Translations under genes and position numbers: made by a program
From: Theristus sp. LFF4_11
Taxonomy: Eukaryota > Nematoda > Chromadorea > Monhysterida > Xyalidae
Direction of reading: 5' to 3'
DNA length: 64,000 nucleotides
Assembly: GCA_030248135.1 (NCBI GenBank)
Contig: JASANC010004740.1
Span: 124,001-188,000 of the forward strand
Shown: piece after piece, positions 22,101-33,639 of the stretch
Position numbering within the stretch: position 1 is the first letter of the stretch
Layout of the letters: every line of letters starts with the position of its first letter
The notes under the pieces: generated by a model
Database searches by the model: none
The model's input: only the letters and a program-made list of their open reading frames with translations
Told to the model about the DNA's origin: nothing

Positions 22101-24995
22101 TTGTTGTATGAACGGTGCAAACGTGCTGTCGGTCAAATGGTGAATGTCAGGCGCTTCTTCGGGCCAAGGTTTCTCCTCTGCGGCTGGCTCGTCTTTCTTC
22201 GGTGGCGTGGGGCTGAATAAGCACAAATACATGCACGTACTAATAAACAGTGCTTTGATCACTAATAGTTGTTCTTCAAACAACGCACTTGTTCATCCAC
22301 TCAACCAAAGAAGCTTTGTTGTTCTGTCCACCGTACGGGTGCTTCAATTTGCCACCACTGAAATTATAACGGGCATGAGCAAATCATCAGTGACAAAGTG
22401 AACAAAAAAGTTTTCAGCCAGCACTTACTGAAAGTACAGCAACGTTGGATAGCCAGTAATGTTGAACTCTGTTTGTGCGGCAGTGTTCTCAGGCCTTGTG
22501 ACATCCATTGCAGCAAGCACCTGACAAATTGGCACACACTGTTCATAAAAATGACCTAATAATAAATCAGCTCACACAATTACACGAACATGGACACTAA
22601 CTAACCGCTGTGCTTTTCAACTCGACAGCCGCCTCCGCGTAATCCGGTTTCAATCGCTTGCAATGGCCACACCCTGTAATTAGAAAAAGCTGCCGAAACA
22701 TTATCAGTTTTGTGGGGTTAGTGCAAGAGGTTAATAGGGAATGAAATCAAATGCAAGCTCACAGGGCGCGTAGAACATCACAAGCAATGGCAGTGTCTCG
22801 CGTTTGATCAATCGCCTCAGTGTCTAAATAAGTCTACAGGGTGAACCAAAAAAGGCTCCAACTTCAAAAGGGTCTCAGTGGCTTGTGCTGGGATCTTATG
22901 ACTCAAAAATTGGTACACTGTTAGAACACTTTGGGACGTTTTTCTTGATGTAATTCCAGTTTGTTTTTACACTTTAATTTTGAAAAATAGCAATTTTTGA
23001 CACAAAAACAATGTTCATCGATAATCTCTTTGTTTATCATTGCTCATAAACGTCCAGATATTCTCATCAGGCAGTCTCTGGATTTTTCTATCTTTTTTTC
23101 TTCACCATCTACCAGTTGGCGCTTGGTCAGCTGCTCAGTGTGTGTGCCATTGTAAGCACAAATCAGAATGGCAAATTGTGTGAATTAAAAAAGAAAAAAA
23201 TTTTCATTTGAAGAGAAAAATTCGCATCTCTTCTCAGCAGAACCGCTCAGTCACACTCAGACTCGAAGTGAAACATCGGAGTGATCAAAGACTGTTTAAA
23301 TGCAATTTGGCATTCGGCATTTCTAAGTTACTACGTATATGTGCGTATTGCTCTTTTATCTTTTTTTGCGTTGTTAACACTCGGGTTGTCACCAACGGTC
23401 ATGAATTGGTATTTGTTACAGCTAAATCAAACGCCTACATTTCACAACATTTGTCGATTTTCATGTTTTCCAGATATTCTGTTGTTAGAGATTAGAGACT
23501 AGGTCAGAGATTAGACCGAACTCGGCACGGCGGTGGTGTTGCATTCCTGATTTCCGAGTCGGTCAACTTCTCCAACGAAACAGTCCCCGCCGGCATCGGA
23601 GGCGAAATCGAAGCAGTGAGCGGGCGCGTGAGCTACAAACTGGTGAACGTTTACGTCCCACCGGCGAGTAGTTGCGCTGATCGCCGCTCGCTACACCTGC
23701 AGTCGTTTCTCACCGACGACACATTCGTGCTTGGCGACTTCAACGCTCATCACCGCGACTGGGACGCGACAGGTCGGTCCGAGCATTCATTCATTGCATT
23801 CATCCGACATTCCTGAGCCGCCACGAGGGGTCAACGTCGTATCCTACGCCGACGACGCGGCGTCGTAGGAGGCGTCCGTCTCGACGCGACACAGAGCCAT
23901 GAAACACACGCTGGCGTCAAGATTCAAACGCGAGTCCGCCCAGGCGATGCGCGTGCAGCACCCGACGCGTCGAGAGCTTCTTAACTTTGTTCACAGCGTG
24001 TCTGTCGCGGACGTTATCGCACGATGTCCGGCGAACCCTGTGCTCAACGCGCCAGCGCCACCCATTTCACCGACTGAGCGAGAACTACAACGTTACACGC
24101 GGCGTCGACTGGCACAGGTGCGGTAGGGCTATTGTTGATGTAGACGTCATACCAGCAAGGATCGACGACCGTCGTCCAGCGCGATGCCCGCTCTGCAACG
24201 ACGCTGACGAAGACGTTCGCCACATCTTCTCGTGCCCGATTCGAGCGCTCGACGTCGTCGCGCGGGACCTGTGGGACCGGCTAGTCAAGGTCACGAAGGC
24301 CCTGCGTCTACCGATCACTGACCAGCAGCAGCACGGCAACAAACAACAACAACAACATAATAGGTGCAACATACCCTAACAAATTGGGTCAGAAAAATCT
24401 CCCAAAGTGTTCTAACTTCTAGTAGTGTTTCAATTTTCAGCTCGAAACATCTCAGCAACACAAGCAAATGAGAGCATTTTGAAGTTGGAACCTTTTTTGG
24501 TTCACCCTGTATTTTAAAGGACCATCCCAATTTCATAGACGATATCATCGTCCCAATTTCAACTAGCAAAATTTCAAGAAAAACTAAGGTAAAAGGACTT
24601 TATTTCCCACGCCCACCCTATTGGTGGCATAATGAAGATTGGGTCAATCAACCAGGAAAAAATTTAACGCTACCTGCACTGGTGCAGGTTACGTTTTCAC
24701 TAAAAAAACCTTGATGGTGTTACATGCCTTATGCCCAGGCCCAGGACACCGCGGTTGTCTCATTCATTTTTAACAAAAAATAGTTGTGTATTTTACGATT
24801 GCCAACAACCAGCACACCACAGAACATCACACGCACAGCAGTGCTGTCAATGTGTGTCACTTTGCTCGCAGTGTTGTCCTCTTCCCACGGCGGATCGCCG
24901 GTTGGGTCGAGCATGAATCGCACCACGCTCTCCTCAGCCTCTTTACGATCGTAATCTTTGTGATACTCGCCATTACTGTTCAACAAAAACACTCA

Positions 24996-25057
<62 letters not shown>

Positions 25058-28000
25058 AGAACAAACCAGTCTGGCTTTAACAAAATTTGTCAAGAGACTA
25101 TCTGCACAACAACGGACTTAACAGTAACAATACTAACTGATAATGTTTCATTGCCACTGGCTCGGGGGCGATTTTCAATTTTTTGCATAGCTTCTTGCCC
25201 TCAGCGTCTCTGAAACAAAAATATAAAACTAAAGTCATTTATAGCATGTTCGTTCTACCATCACTGTGTTTGCTTGGTTTATTTGCACATTATAATGTCC
25301 CAACGTGACAGGTAAAGGAGTTTGAATCCAGATTTTTTCAATTTAATTTTTTTAATTTTTCCTTCTTTGCTCTGAAAATTAGGGGGAACGGGCCCGACGG
25401 GAGGGGGCAGAGTAAGGGTGCAAAGAAAGAATTTTTGAACACAGCCAAATTTTGGTTATTTTCCAAAAAGAAACAACTACGAACAATGTATTATTCAATT
25501 ACTACGTGTCAAAAATTGCTCTGTTTTTCTGTTGAAATGCAATTTCCCCTCTATGAAGCAAAAAAAATTTCAATAAAATACTAATTGCGCAAGCATGGTT
25601 CACCGAAGTGTTCTGAAAATGGTCTAGCTGAACTCCTCTCGACGAGACGCTTCAAAAGAACCTAAGTTGCAAAAATTGGTACTGTTAAGGAATCATGGGT
25701 TCTCGAAACTCGCGTATATGCAGTCAAAATAATTTGTTCAAACGTTGCCGTTAGTTTCGTTGAAGTGTGCTGAGATTGGATTGGAAGTTTTTTTAGAAGG
25801 TTTTTTGAAAAGTTAACACCGTTTGCAAATAAGAGTGGGGGGCCCTAGGAACACTCCGTGATACATGGAAAAGTTTTTAAACCAAGGGTGCAGGGACATT
25901 CTACTAATCAAGGCGCTTCAGGTTTACCCCCTGAGTACCCCCTGATTATGCCTATAAAGGTCGTTTTTAGGGTGCGGAAGTTAAAAAACCCTCGATTTTT
26001 TGCGATTTTTCGCAAAGTGTACCTTTTTAGCCCTACCGTATCTCGTTGTTGCACAGTTTCTGGAACCTCACACAGTATTCACGTCAAAGATCTTGCGGAG
26101 TTCTTTAAGGCCCTGTATCAATGAGCCCTTGCAAGGGGGGTCCCTGAGGCGCTACGAAGTTAGTTAAAATTACTTTTTTGGAAAAATTACGTCATCTTTT
26201 TAAAACATTTTTTTGAGCTCATAAACACAAATTTTTGATTTTCATTTTTGGTTCTACAGGGGGGTTTTCGGGGTCGCTGATTTTGAATCTGACCTTAGAT
26301 TTTTACCCCGGGCATTTTTTGCCCAAAAACTGGGCAAAAACACATTTTTTTGCGTTTTCAGTGTTTTTTGTTTTAATGTTTTAATTTTATGCGTGGATTT
26401 TATTAAAAAACTTATCTTCTGATAGATTTACAACCGTTGTACTTGAATCAGTTTTTTATATTTTGCAACTGACCGCTTGCTCACCCCAAAAAATGGGTAA
26501 AATGTTGATTTTTTTTTGCTTTTTTTCATATGTTTTTGTTTCACAGTGAAAAAAATCAGTTCAGAAACAACTTTGAATTTTATTTTTTAATTCTCCAAAA
26601 GGTTTTCAAAATTTTTCAATCCGAATCTGATTTTAGATTTTTGCCCCGGGCATTTTTTGCCCAAAATTGGGCAAACACTTTTTTTCGCGTTTTCCAGTGG
26701 TTTTTTGTTTTAATTTGTAATTGTAAGTGTGGATTTTTATTTAAAAACTGTTTTCTAATAGCTTTACAACTGCTGTACTTGAATACGTTATTATATTTTG
26801 TAACGGACCACTTTCTCACCCAAAAATGGGTAAAACATGGATTTTTTGCCGTTTTCAGACATTTTCGTTTCATAGTAAAAAATAAGTTTGAAAACAATTT
26901 TTAAAACCCCTTCCTAGAAGTTCCCAAAAGAGTAAAAAGTGGGGCAAAACAAAGAGGTAAATGTATATTCATTATGGGTACATGTCAGTCTGTCCGTCTT
27001 GAGATAAAACTTTTGCGCTTCAGAAAATAAAAGACTAATGAAAATTAAATACACTAACTAACTGGAATACAGAACCTTTCAACCTTTACAAGCTTGTTTC
27101 TCACAAAAAGCAAAAAGACCTAAAATAACGCAAGTGCATAAGGATTTACCCTTTGGGTTAAAATACTAGTCTCGGTGCATGACAGCAGACTTGAATTCAT
27201 CAATCTCAAGCATCAAAGAAACGCAAAACCATTCATAATGTACGTTTCAAACAAAAAGCTGAAAGTGACAGTTTTTACCCATTTGGGTAAAATTGGGGTC
27301 AAAAAGCACCAGTTTAAAAAAAACCCAAAAACAAATTCCACTTCAGCGGCGTAAAAAATTCTCGAGGACAAATTAACATCAATTTACAAGGCTGGTTCAA
27401 ACACAAAAAAGAAAAACGTCTACAGAAAGACTACAGTGTAGATTTTTACCCATTTATAAGCGTTAATAATGGGTCAGTTGTAAAATTTGCCTACAGATAT
27501 GGATTCGGCGCATTTGGGAACTTCTAGGAAGGGGTTTTAAAAAATGTTTTCAAACTTATTTATTACTATGAAACGAAAATGTCTGAAAACGGCAAAAAAT
27601 CCATGTTTTACCCATTTTTGGGTGAGAAAGTGGTCCGTTGTTACAGCAGTTGTAAAGCTATTAGAAAACAGTTTTTTAAATAAAAATCCACACTTAATTA
27701 CAAATTAAAACAAAAAACCACTGGAAAACGCGAAAAAAAGTGTTTTTGCCCAATTTTGGGCAAAAAATGCCCGGGGCAAAAATCTAAAATCAGATTCGGA
27801 TTGAAAAATTTTGAAAACCTTTTGGAGAATTAAAAAATAAAATTAAAAGTTGTTTCTGAACTGATTTTTTTCACTGTGAAACGAAAACATATGAAAAAAG
27901 CAAAAAAATCAACATTTTACCCATTTTTTGGGGTGAGCAAACGGTCAGTTGCAAAATATAAAAACTGATTCAAGTACAACGGTTGTAAATCTATCAGAAG

Positions 28001-29465
28001 ATAAGTTTTTTAATAAAATCCACGCATAAAATTAAAACATTAAAACAAAAAACACTGAAAAACGCAAAAAAATGTGTTTTTGCCCAATTTTTGGGCAAAA
28101 AAATGCCCGGGGTAAAAATCTAAGATTAGATTCGAATTCAGCGACCCCGAAAACCCCCCCTGTAGAACCAAAAATGAAAATCAAAAATTTGTGTTTATGA
28201 GCTCAAAAAATGTTTTGAAAAAATGACGTAATTTTTCAAAAAAAGTAATTTTAACTAACTTCGTAGCGCCTCAGGGACCCCCTTGCAAGGGCTCATTGAT
28301 ACAGGGCCTTAAAGAACTCCGCAAGATCTTTCACGTGAATACTGTGTGAGGTTCCAGAAACTGTGCAACAACGAGATACGGTAGGGCTAAAAAGGTACAC
28401 TTTGCAGTGACCGTGTAGGTGTGGGGAGCAGGGGGGACGGTTGCAAGGAGACCGGATAACTCACCCCGACTTGAGACGCGAGATTTGCAGAACTGCAAAG
28501 TCAAACTGGTAACGGATGGCGTTTGAAAAATAATATTTCATCGGTTACCGTTTCAAATCGACAACGTCGTCAGTTAGTCTACATCTGCACTTAGTTTAGC
28601 AGTCACCTTCTGTTCATCGTATTTCACTTGACCCTTGACACAAAAGCTGCAAAACTCAGTTCGACATAGTTTACTCACTGCACCGTATTTTCAAAAAATA
28701 TAATTTTTTGCATTTCATCAATTGAAGACTTGTAATTTTTGAGAAACTATGATCAATTTAAACTATCTAATTTAAAAATTTTAGATTTCCCTTAAAACCC
28801 AGTCAAGTGCACGAAGACAATGGGTTCCATAGCTGCAAAACCGAAAAGCAAAAAGCAAACCTTGTGCACTTTTTTTGTAACACTGAACAAAACGAACGAG
28901 ACATACGCACTCGCAGTTGATGATTGCCAGTGTTCCCCTTCCGTACAGCGTTTCAGCGACGTTTGCAAATAACGACTGCCATTTTCTGTATTGAGCTGAG
29001 GTTTCTGCAGATAAATCATCACAATTTTGCGACAAAAATTCAGCTCAGCAAAACTCAGCACACTGAAAACCAACAAAACCGCACGCGCACCTCCTTTTGT
29101 GAACAGCACCAGCACATTGGTTTTTGTCCTGAGCAGTTTTTTGAACACTTTGACGTCGGTCGTTCGTTCGATAAGATGTGGATTTGGACTGGCTTTCTGT
29201 GTGCGAACAACGCTCAGCTGAAATAGCATTGGCGTCCACTCAAGACTCATAACAATCATTTAATCGTCAATCATCAAACCAAAATAACAATAACATGAAC
29301 AATCAATTAAAAAACTACCATTCCAGTAAAAAGCAGAAAACAGAAGTGAACAAGAAAAAAATTTCCAACACCGGACAACCGCGAACAGAAACTCACCAAC
29401 ACAAGAAAACATGTGCAAACGCACAACGCACACACACGAGCCGGGGAGTTTGAGCAAATCTTCAT
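19132..29465 (-). CDS. PDIA5: protein disulfide isomerase, PDIA5-type, four CxxC domains (705 aa)
   Basis: Eighteen minus-strand exons join with every phase matching: 29465-29397, 29217-29091, 29004-28911, 25209-25138, 24975-24837, 22823-22763, 22673-22606, 22520-22429, 22357-22289, 22212-22067, 21863-21629, 21015-20876, 20722-20652, 20568-20440, 20348-20249, 20000-19873, 19705-19582 and 19385-19132. Only the 20000 boundary is soft.
Domains in order are: signal peptide (MKICSNSPARVCALCVCTCF), a non-catalytic thioredoxin fold (HLIERTTDVKVFKKLLRT) with PPWEED, then four catalytic thioredoxin domains with active sites CGHC, CGHC, CGHC and CPHC, and the ER-retention end KEEL. The order, linkers and KEEL are those of PDIA5. 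The enzyme forms, reduces or isomerises disulfides in the ER lumen. Human PDIA5 is about 519 aa with three CxxC domains, so one extra domain is present here. TEs crowd its introns. Confidence 0.96.
22837..24509 (-). mobile_element. mariner-like element, second copy, with nested LINE relic
   Basis: TA flanks (22835-22836 and 24510-24511) enclose ends CAGGGTGAACC and its inverted partner. It is the same family as 2364-3460, but with the internal part in the opposite orientation. Segments at about 23020-23060 and 23220-23340 match the reverse complement of that copy. The right terminal repeat is split by a LINE fragment at about 23497-24358. The helix-turn-helix ORF is ruined. It occupies PDIA5 intron 5, and its left end is 13 bases from the first base of exon 6. 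Confidence 0.85.
23497..24358 (+). pseudogene. non-LTR retrotransposon (LINE) remnant
   Basis: Plus-strand fragments of a LINE ORF2 are collapsed together. At 23523-23815 there is a piece of the apurinic endonuclease domain (RHGGGVAFLISES, then VLGDFNAHHRDWD). At about 23830-23870 there is the reverse-transcriptase motif VSYADDAAS, ended by a stop. At about 23899-24290 there is the C-terminal tail with a Cys/His cluster (CPLCND, then VRHIFSCP). It ends in a CAA-rich tail. Most of the reverse transcriptase is deleted and frames are broken, so it is a dead copy. Its GC content is far above its surroundings. Confidence 0.85.
24996..25054. repeat. (ATT)n microsatellite
   Basis: About 20 uninterrupted ATT units lie in PDIA5 intron 4, roughly 20 bp upstream of the acceptor of exon 5 on the minus strand. 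Confidence 0.95.
25375..25660. repeat. dispersed repeat (copy of 8440-8750)
   Basis: Shares the blocks around tttttgaacacag, tattcaatta and atggtctagctgaa with 8440-8750, in the same orientation and diverged. It lies in PDIA5 intron 3. Confidence 0.7.
26012..28405. repeat. 2.4-kb foldback inverted repeat in PDIA5 intron 3
   Basis: Arms of about 0.9 kb (26012-26938 and 27513-28405) are near-perfect reverse complements, from gcaaagtgtacctt at the outer edge to cttcctagaagttcccaaa at the inner edge, around a spacer of about 575 bp. Within each arm the motif gcattttttgcccaaaa recurs in two diverged sub-blocks. The element is AT-rich without a credible ORF and not similar to the foldback at 4317-6862. 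It accounts for much of the 3.7-kb intron. Confidence 0.85.
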
Positions 29466-29493
29466 GTAGTCGTCGTCCTCCTGCCGTGACAAA

Positions 29494-30792
29494 CAGTACC
29501 GTGGGCAGTACCGTGGGCGGGGGGGGTGGGGGGGGGTACACCCCCCCCAGAGCACCCGAGACCGTCGGGTGGGGGGGGGGTGGGGGGGGCACCGTCCCAC
29601 CCCCCCCCCCTAAACCCGGGCACCCCCCCCCAGCGCACCCCCCCCCCACGAAAATTGGGCCGACACCCCCCCCCCCCCCCCCAGGAAATTTGGTCTGGCG
29701 GACACCCCCCCCCCCAAAATTTTCTGCACACCCCAAATTTTTTTTCGAAAATCATGATTTTTTGTCTATAAAGTCCATAATATAAGCTGAATATATGATA
29801 ACTTGACCATCTTCATTGTAATTTCAACGATTTTGCAGCAAAATTTAGCGTTTTTCCTTCACAATTTAAACGAAAAATTACCATGGGGGGCGGGGGGGGG
29901 ACCCCCCCCACAGAAAATTTTGAAAAAATGCACCCCCCCATGGGACCCCCCGGGGGGGGGGGGTCCCACGTTACCATAGGTTGGACCCCCCCCCCCCTCA
30001 CTTTTTGGTCGGCACCCCCCCCCACGGTACCACCATACCCCCCCCTCGAAATTTTTTTTGGGCCCACGGTCAGTACCGTCACACCGGGGGCGGGGGGTGG
30101 GGGGGGGGTCCGGTACACCCCCCAGAGGTTAAAAAAAACAAAAATCGTCATTTTTGTTTTGTTTTTTTTAAATTTAAAAAAAAAATTCAAAAATCAAAGT
30201 TGTGCTAAATCAATCAGGGAGTCCGAAGCAGTACCGTGGGCGGGCCCAAACAAATTTTCGAAGGGGGGGTATGGTGCCGTGGGGGGGGGGGGGGGTGCCG
30301 CCCAAAAAGTGAGGGGGGGGCCCAACCTAGGGTAACGTGGGACCCCCCCCCAGGGGGGTCCCATGGGGGGAGGTGCATTTTTTCAAAATTTTCTGTGGGG
30401 GGGGTCCACCCCCCACCCCCCCATGAAATTTTTTCGCTTAAATTTTAAAGGAAAAACGCTAAATTTAGCTGCAAAATCTTTGAAATTACAATGAAGATGG
30501 TCAAGTTATCATATATTCAGCTTATATTATAGACTTTATAGACAAAAAATCATGATTTTCGAAAAAAATTTAGGGTGTGCAGAAAATTTTGGGGGGGGGG
30601 TCTCCGCCAGACAAAATTTCATGGGGGGTGTGGGGGGGGGGGGTGTCGGCCAAATTTTCGAGGGGGGGGGGGTCCGATGGGGGGTGCCCGGGTGTGGGGG
30701 GGGGGGTGGCACGGGGCCCCCCCACCCCCCCCCCCCACCCGACGGTCTCGGGTGCTCTGGGGGGTGTACCCCCCCCCCCGCCCACGGTACTG
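29494..30792. mobile_element. G/C-homopolymer foldback element (CAGTACCG termini)
   Basis: Both outer ends carry CAGTACCGTGGGC followed by long G runs, in inverted orientation (about 29494-29520 and 30776-30792). The inner sequence around ataatataagctgaatatatg also occurs once per arm in opposite orientation (about 29780 and 30520). The short loop at about 30080-30230 holds a partial copy of the block at 30803. Runs of 8-14 G or C make the exact sequence uncertain. Related copies are at about 33071-33639, 34699-35362 and, more diverged, 56827-57341. The left end is 28 bp from the PDIA5 start codon. Confidence 0.75.
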
Positions 30793-30900
30793 GTCCGAAG
30801 TAGGGTTGTTAAAAAAAACAAAAATCGTCATTTTTGTTTTTAAAAAAATTTTTTTTTTTTTAAATTTCAAAAATCAGAGTTGTGCTAAATCAATCAGGGA

Positions 30901-32127
30901 GTCCGAAGAACCACATATGATATGCAAGCGCCTCCCGAATGACTCCCGTATGGCGGAACTTTGCAGATTTTGTTTTGGTGACCTCAATTACCCCTTTTCC
31001 AAACCGTCACCATGCCTCTTCTTGTGTTTTGACCTCCAAAACGTCACTAATTGTCCCCAGCTAAGCTAATGCTGAAGTGAAGACAAACATACCGCCTTGA
31101 AATTCGATCAATTCTTCTGATGGTGTCGCGACGACACGACACGAAGCAGCAACCAGACAACGTAGCGCTTGCAAACGGAGCAGCGAGCACAATCGGACGC
31201 TCTGCGAGGCGAATCGTCACCTTATCTGCATCGGAAATGGTAGGCTAAGCTTTGGGACGCTCAAAAACTTCATCGCAGATGTTGTCGAAGCCTAAAATCA
31301 GTCGGTAAAACGGCCCAAAATCGACTGCTAAAGGTTTTACGAGGTATAATCAAAGAAAATTTTTGTTGAACTTTCGAAAAATTGTGCCAAAATTGAGGTT
31401 TTCAGAGCATATTAGAGGAAAATTTTTCGAATTAAAAAAAAAAAATCGGCATTTTTGTTTTTTTTAATCACTTTTTTTTTTAAAAAAAAATTTCATTTTT
31501 GTTTAACAACCCTAGTCCGAAGAACCACATATGATATGCAAGCGCCTCCCGAATGACTCCCGTATGGCGGAACTTTGCAGATTTTGTTTTGGTGACCTCA
31601 ATTACCCCTTTTCCAAACCGTCACCATGCCTCTTCTTGTGTTTTGACCTCCAAAACGTCACTAATTGTCCCCAGCTAAGCTAATGCTAAAGTGAAGACAA
31701 ACATACCGCCTTGAAATTCGATCAATTCTTCTGATGGTGTCGCGACGACACGACACGAAGCAGCAACCAGACAACGTAGCGCTTGCAAACGGAGCAGCGA
31801 GCACAATCGGACGCTCTGCGAGGCGAATCGTCACCTTATCTGCATCGGAAATGGTAGGCTAAGCTTTGGGGCGCTCAAAAACTTCATCGCAGATGTTGTC
31901 GAAGCCTAAAATCAGTCGGTAAAACGGCCCAAAATCGACTGCTAAAGGTTTTACGAGGTATTATCAAAGAAAATTTTTGTTGAACTTTCGAAAAATTGTG
32001 CCAAAATTGAGGTTTTCAGAGCATATTAGAGGAAAATTTTTCGAATTTTTTTTTTAAATCGGCATTTTTGTTTTTTTTTAATCACTTTTTTTTTTTTTAA
32101 AATTTCATTTTTGTTTAACAACCCTAC
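30901..32127. repeat. 614-bp tandem duplication
   Basis: The unit starting gtccgaagaaccacatatg at 30901 is repeated at 31515 with very few differences (for example an a/g change in the tail of gctttgggacgctc). Each unit ends in a T/A-rich stretch and aacaaccct. The inverted text agggttgttaaaa at about 30802 pairs with that end, so the first unit may be an element with AGGGTTGTTAAA termini that was then duplicated. The same terminus recurs at about 34549. No ORF of interest. Confidence 0.9.
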
Positions 32128-32960
32128 CCCAGAGCACCAGAGACCGTCGGGTGGGGGGGGGCACCCATAGTTGTTCCAGAGCCGAGGGGTTGGGGGGGGG
32201 GGGGCCGTCCGGGCCGATATAGATAGCTGGAGCAAATTTTCTAGATAGATAGATAGCTGGAAAATTTTGGGGGGGCGCGGGGGGGCCATGTGACCTTGGA
32301 GGACCGGTCAAAATTTTGAAATTTGATAGATAGATAGCTGAAACGCTAAAAAGCTATAAAAACAGCAAAATAATGCTAAAAATACACTAAAAATCAAGTA
32401 TAAACGCGTATTTTATCTAAAATTAGCGATATTTTCAAGAATTACGAGCAAAAATAGATAATAGCTGAGCCAAAAAAAACCTGTCTGATAGAGATAGATT
32501 CGAAAATTTTTTGGGGGGCCTATCGAATCGAATTTTCGAATCTATCTCTATCAGACAGGTTTTTTCGGCTCCGCTCAGCTATTATCTATCTAAAAAAAAT
32601 TTCAGCCAGCTATCTATCTGAAAAATTTTGTTTTCGAAGACATAAAATGAGTCAATTTTTGACCAAAATTAACCATTTTTGCTCGAAATTCGTTAAAATT
32701 TCGCTAATTTTAGGTAAAATACGCGTTTATACTTGATTTTTAGTGTATTTTTAGCATTATTTTGCTGTTTTTATAGCTTTTTAGCGTTTCAGCTATCTAT
32801 CTATCAAATTTCAAAATTTTGACCGGTCCCCCAAAGTCACATGCCCCCCCCAAAATTTTCCAGCTATCTATCTATCTAGAAAATTTGCTCCAGCTATCTA
32901 TATCGGCCCCCCCCCCAACCCCTCGGCTCTGGAACAACTATGACTATGGGGGCACCGCAT
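32128..32960. repeat. palindromic element with GATA-type short repeats
   Basis: An imperfect palindrome is centred near 32524. The stretch around cgaatctatctctatcagac is the reverse complement of the text at about 32485-32512, and the outer arms share gttgttccagagcc with its complement near 32930. The gatagatagatagctgg repeats recur at 33000-33050 and 33680-33970, so pieces of the same family are scattered in this cluster. Confidence 0.75.
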
Positions 32961-33070
32961 AGTTGTTCCAGAGCCGGGGGGTTGAGGGGGGGCGATATAG
33001 ATAGCTGAGCAAATTTTCCAGATAGATAGATAGCTGGAAAATTTTGGGGGGGCCGCGGCGCGGGGAGGGG

Positions 33071-33130
33071 CTACCGTGGGCGAGGGGGGGTGGTGGGTAC
33101 ACCCCCCCCCCCGGCGCACCCGAGACCGTC

Positions 33131-33162
<32 letters not shown>

Positions 33163-33639
33163 CGTGCCACCCCCCCCCCCTACAACCGGGCACCCCCCCC
33201 CATCGGGCCCCCCCCTCGAAAATTTGGCCGACACCCCCCCCCCACACCCCCCATGAAATTTTGTCTGGTGGAGACCCCCCCCCAAAAATTTTCCGTACAC
33301 CCTAAAAAATTTTTGAAAATCATGATTTTTTGTCTATAAAGTCCATAATATAAGCTGAATATATGATAACTTGACCATCTTCATTGTAATTTCAACGATT
33401 TTGCAGCAAAATTTAGCGTTTTTCCTTCAAAATTTAAGCGAAAAATTATCATGGGGGGGTGGGGGGGTGGACCCCCCCACAGAAAATTTTGAAAAAATGC
33501 ACCCCCCCATGGGACCCCCATGGGGGGGTCCCACGTTACCATAGGTTGGACCCCCCTCACTTTTTGGTCGGCACCCCCCCCCCCACGGCACCATACCCCC
33601 CCCCCCTTCGAAAATTGTTTTGGGCCCACGGTACTGGAG
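33071..33639. repeat. second G/C-homopolymer element copy
   Basis: It starts with ctaccgtgggcga plus G runs and ends cccacggtactg. It includes the same internal block (aatataagctgaatatatg) in the orientation of the left arm of 29494-30792. It is a single arm rather than a full foldback. Confidence 0.65.

Noticed and set aside
24786..25121. Poly-Tyr ORF
   Set aside because: Created by the ATT microsatellite running into the PDIA5 exon on the other strand.
29260..30350. Several 80-160 codon Gly/Pro-rich ORFs on both strands
   Set aside because: They are translations of G and C homopolymers in foldback elements, shift with run length and appear on both strands.
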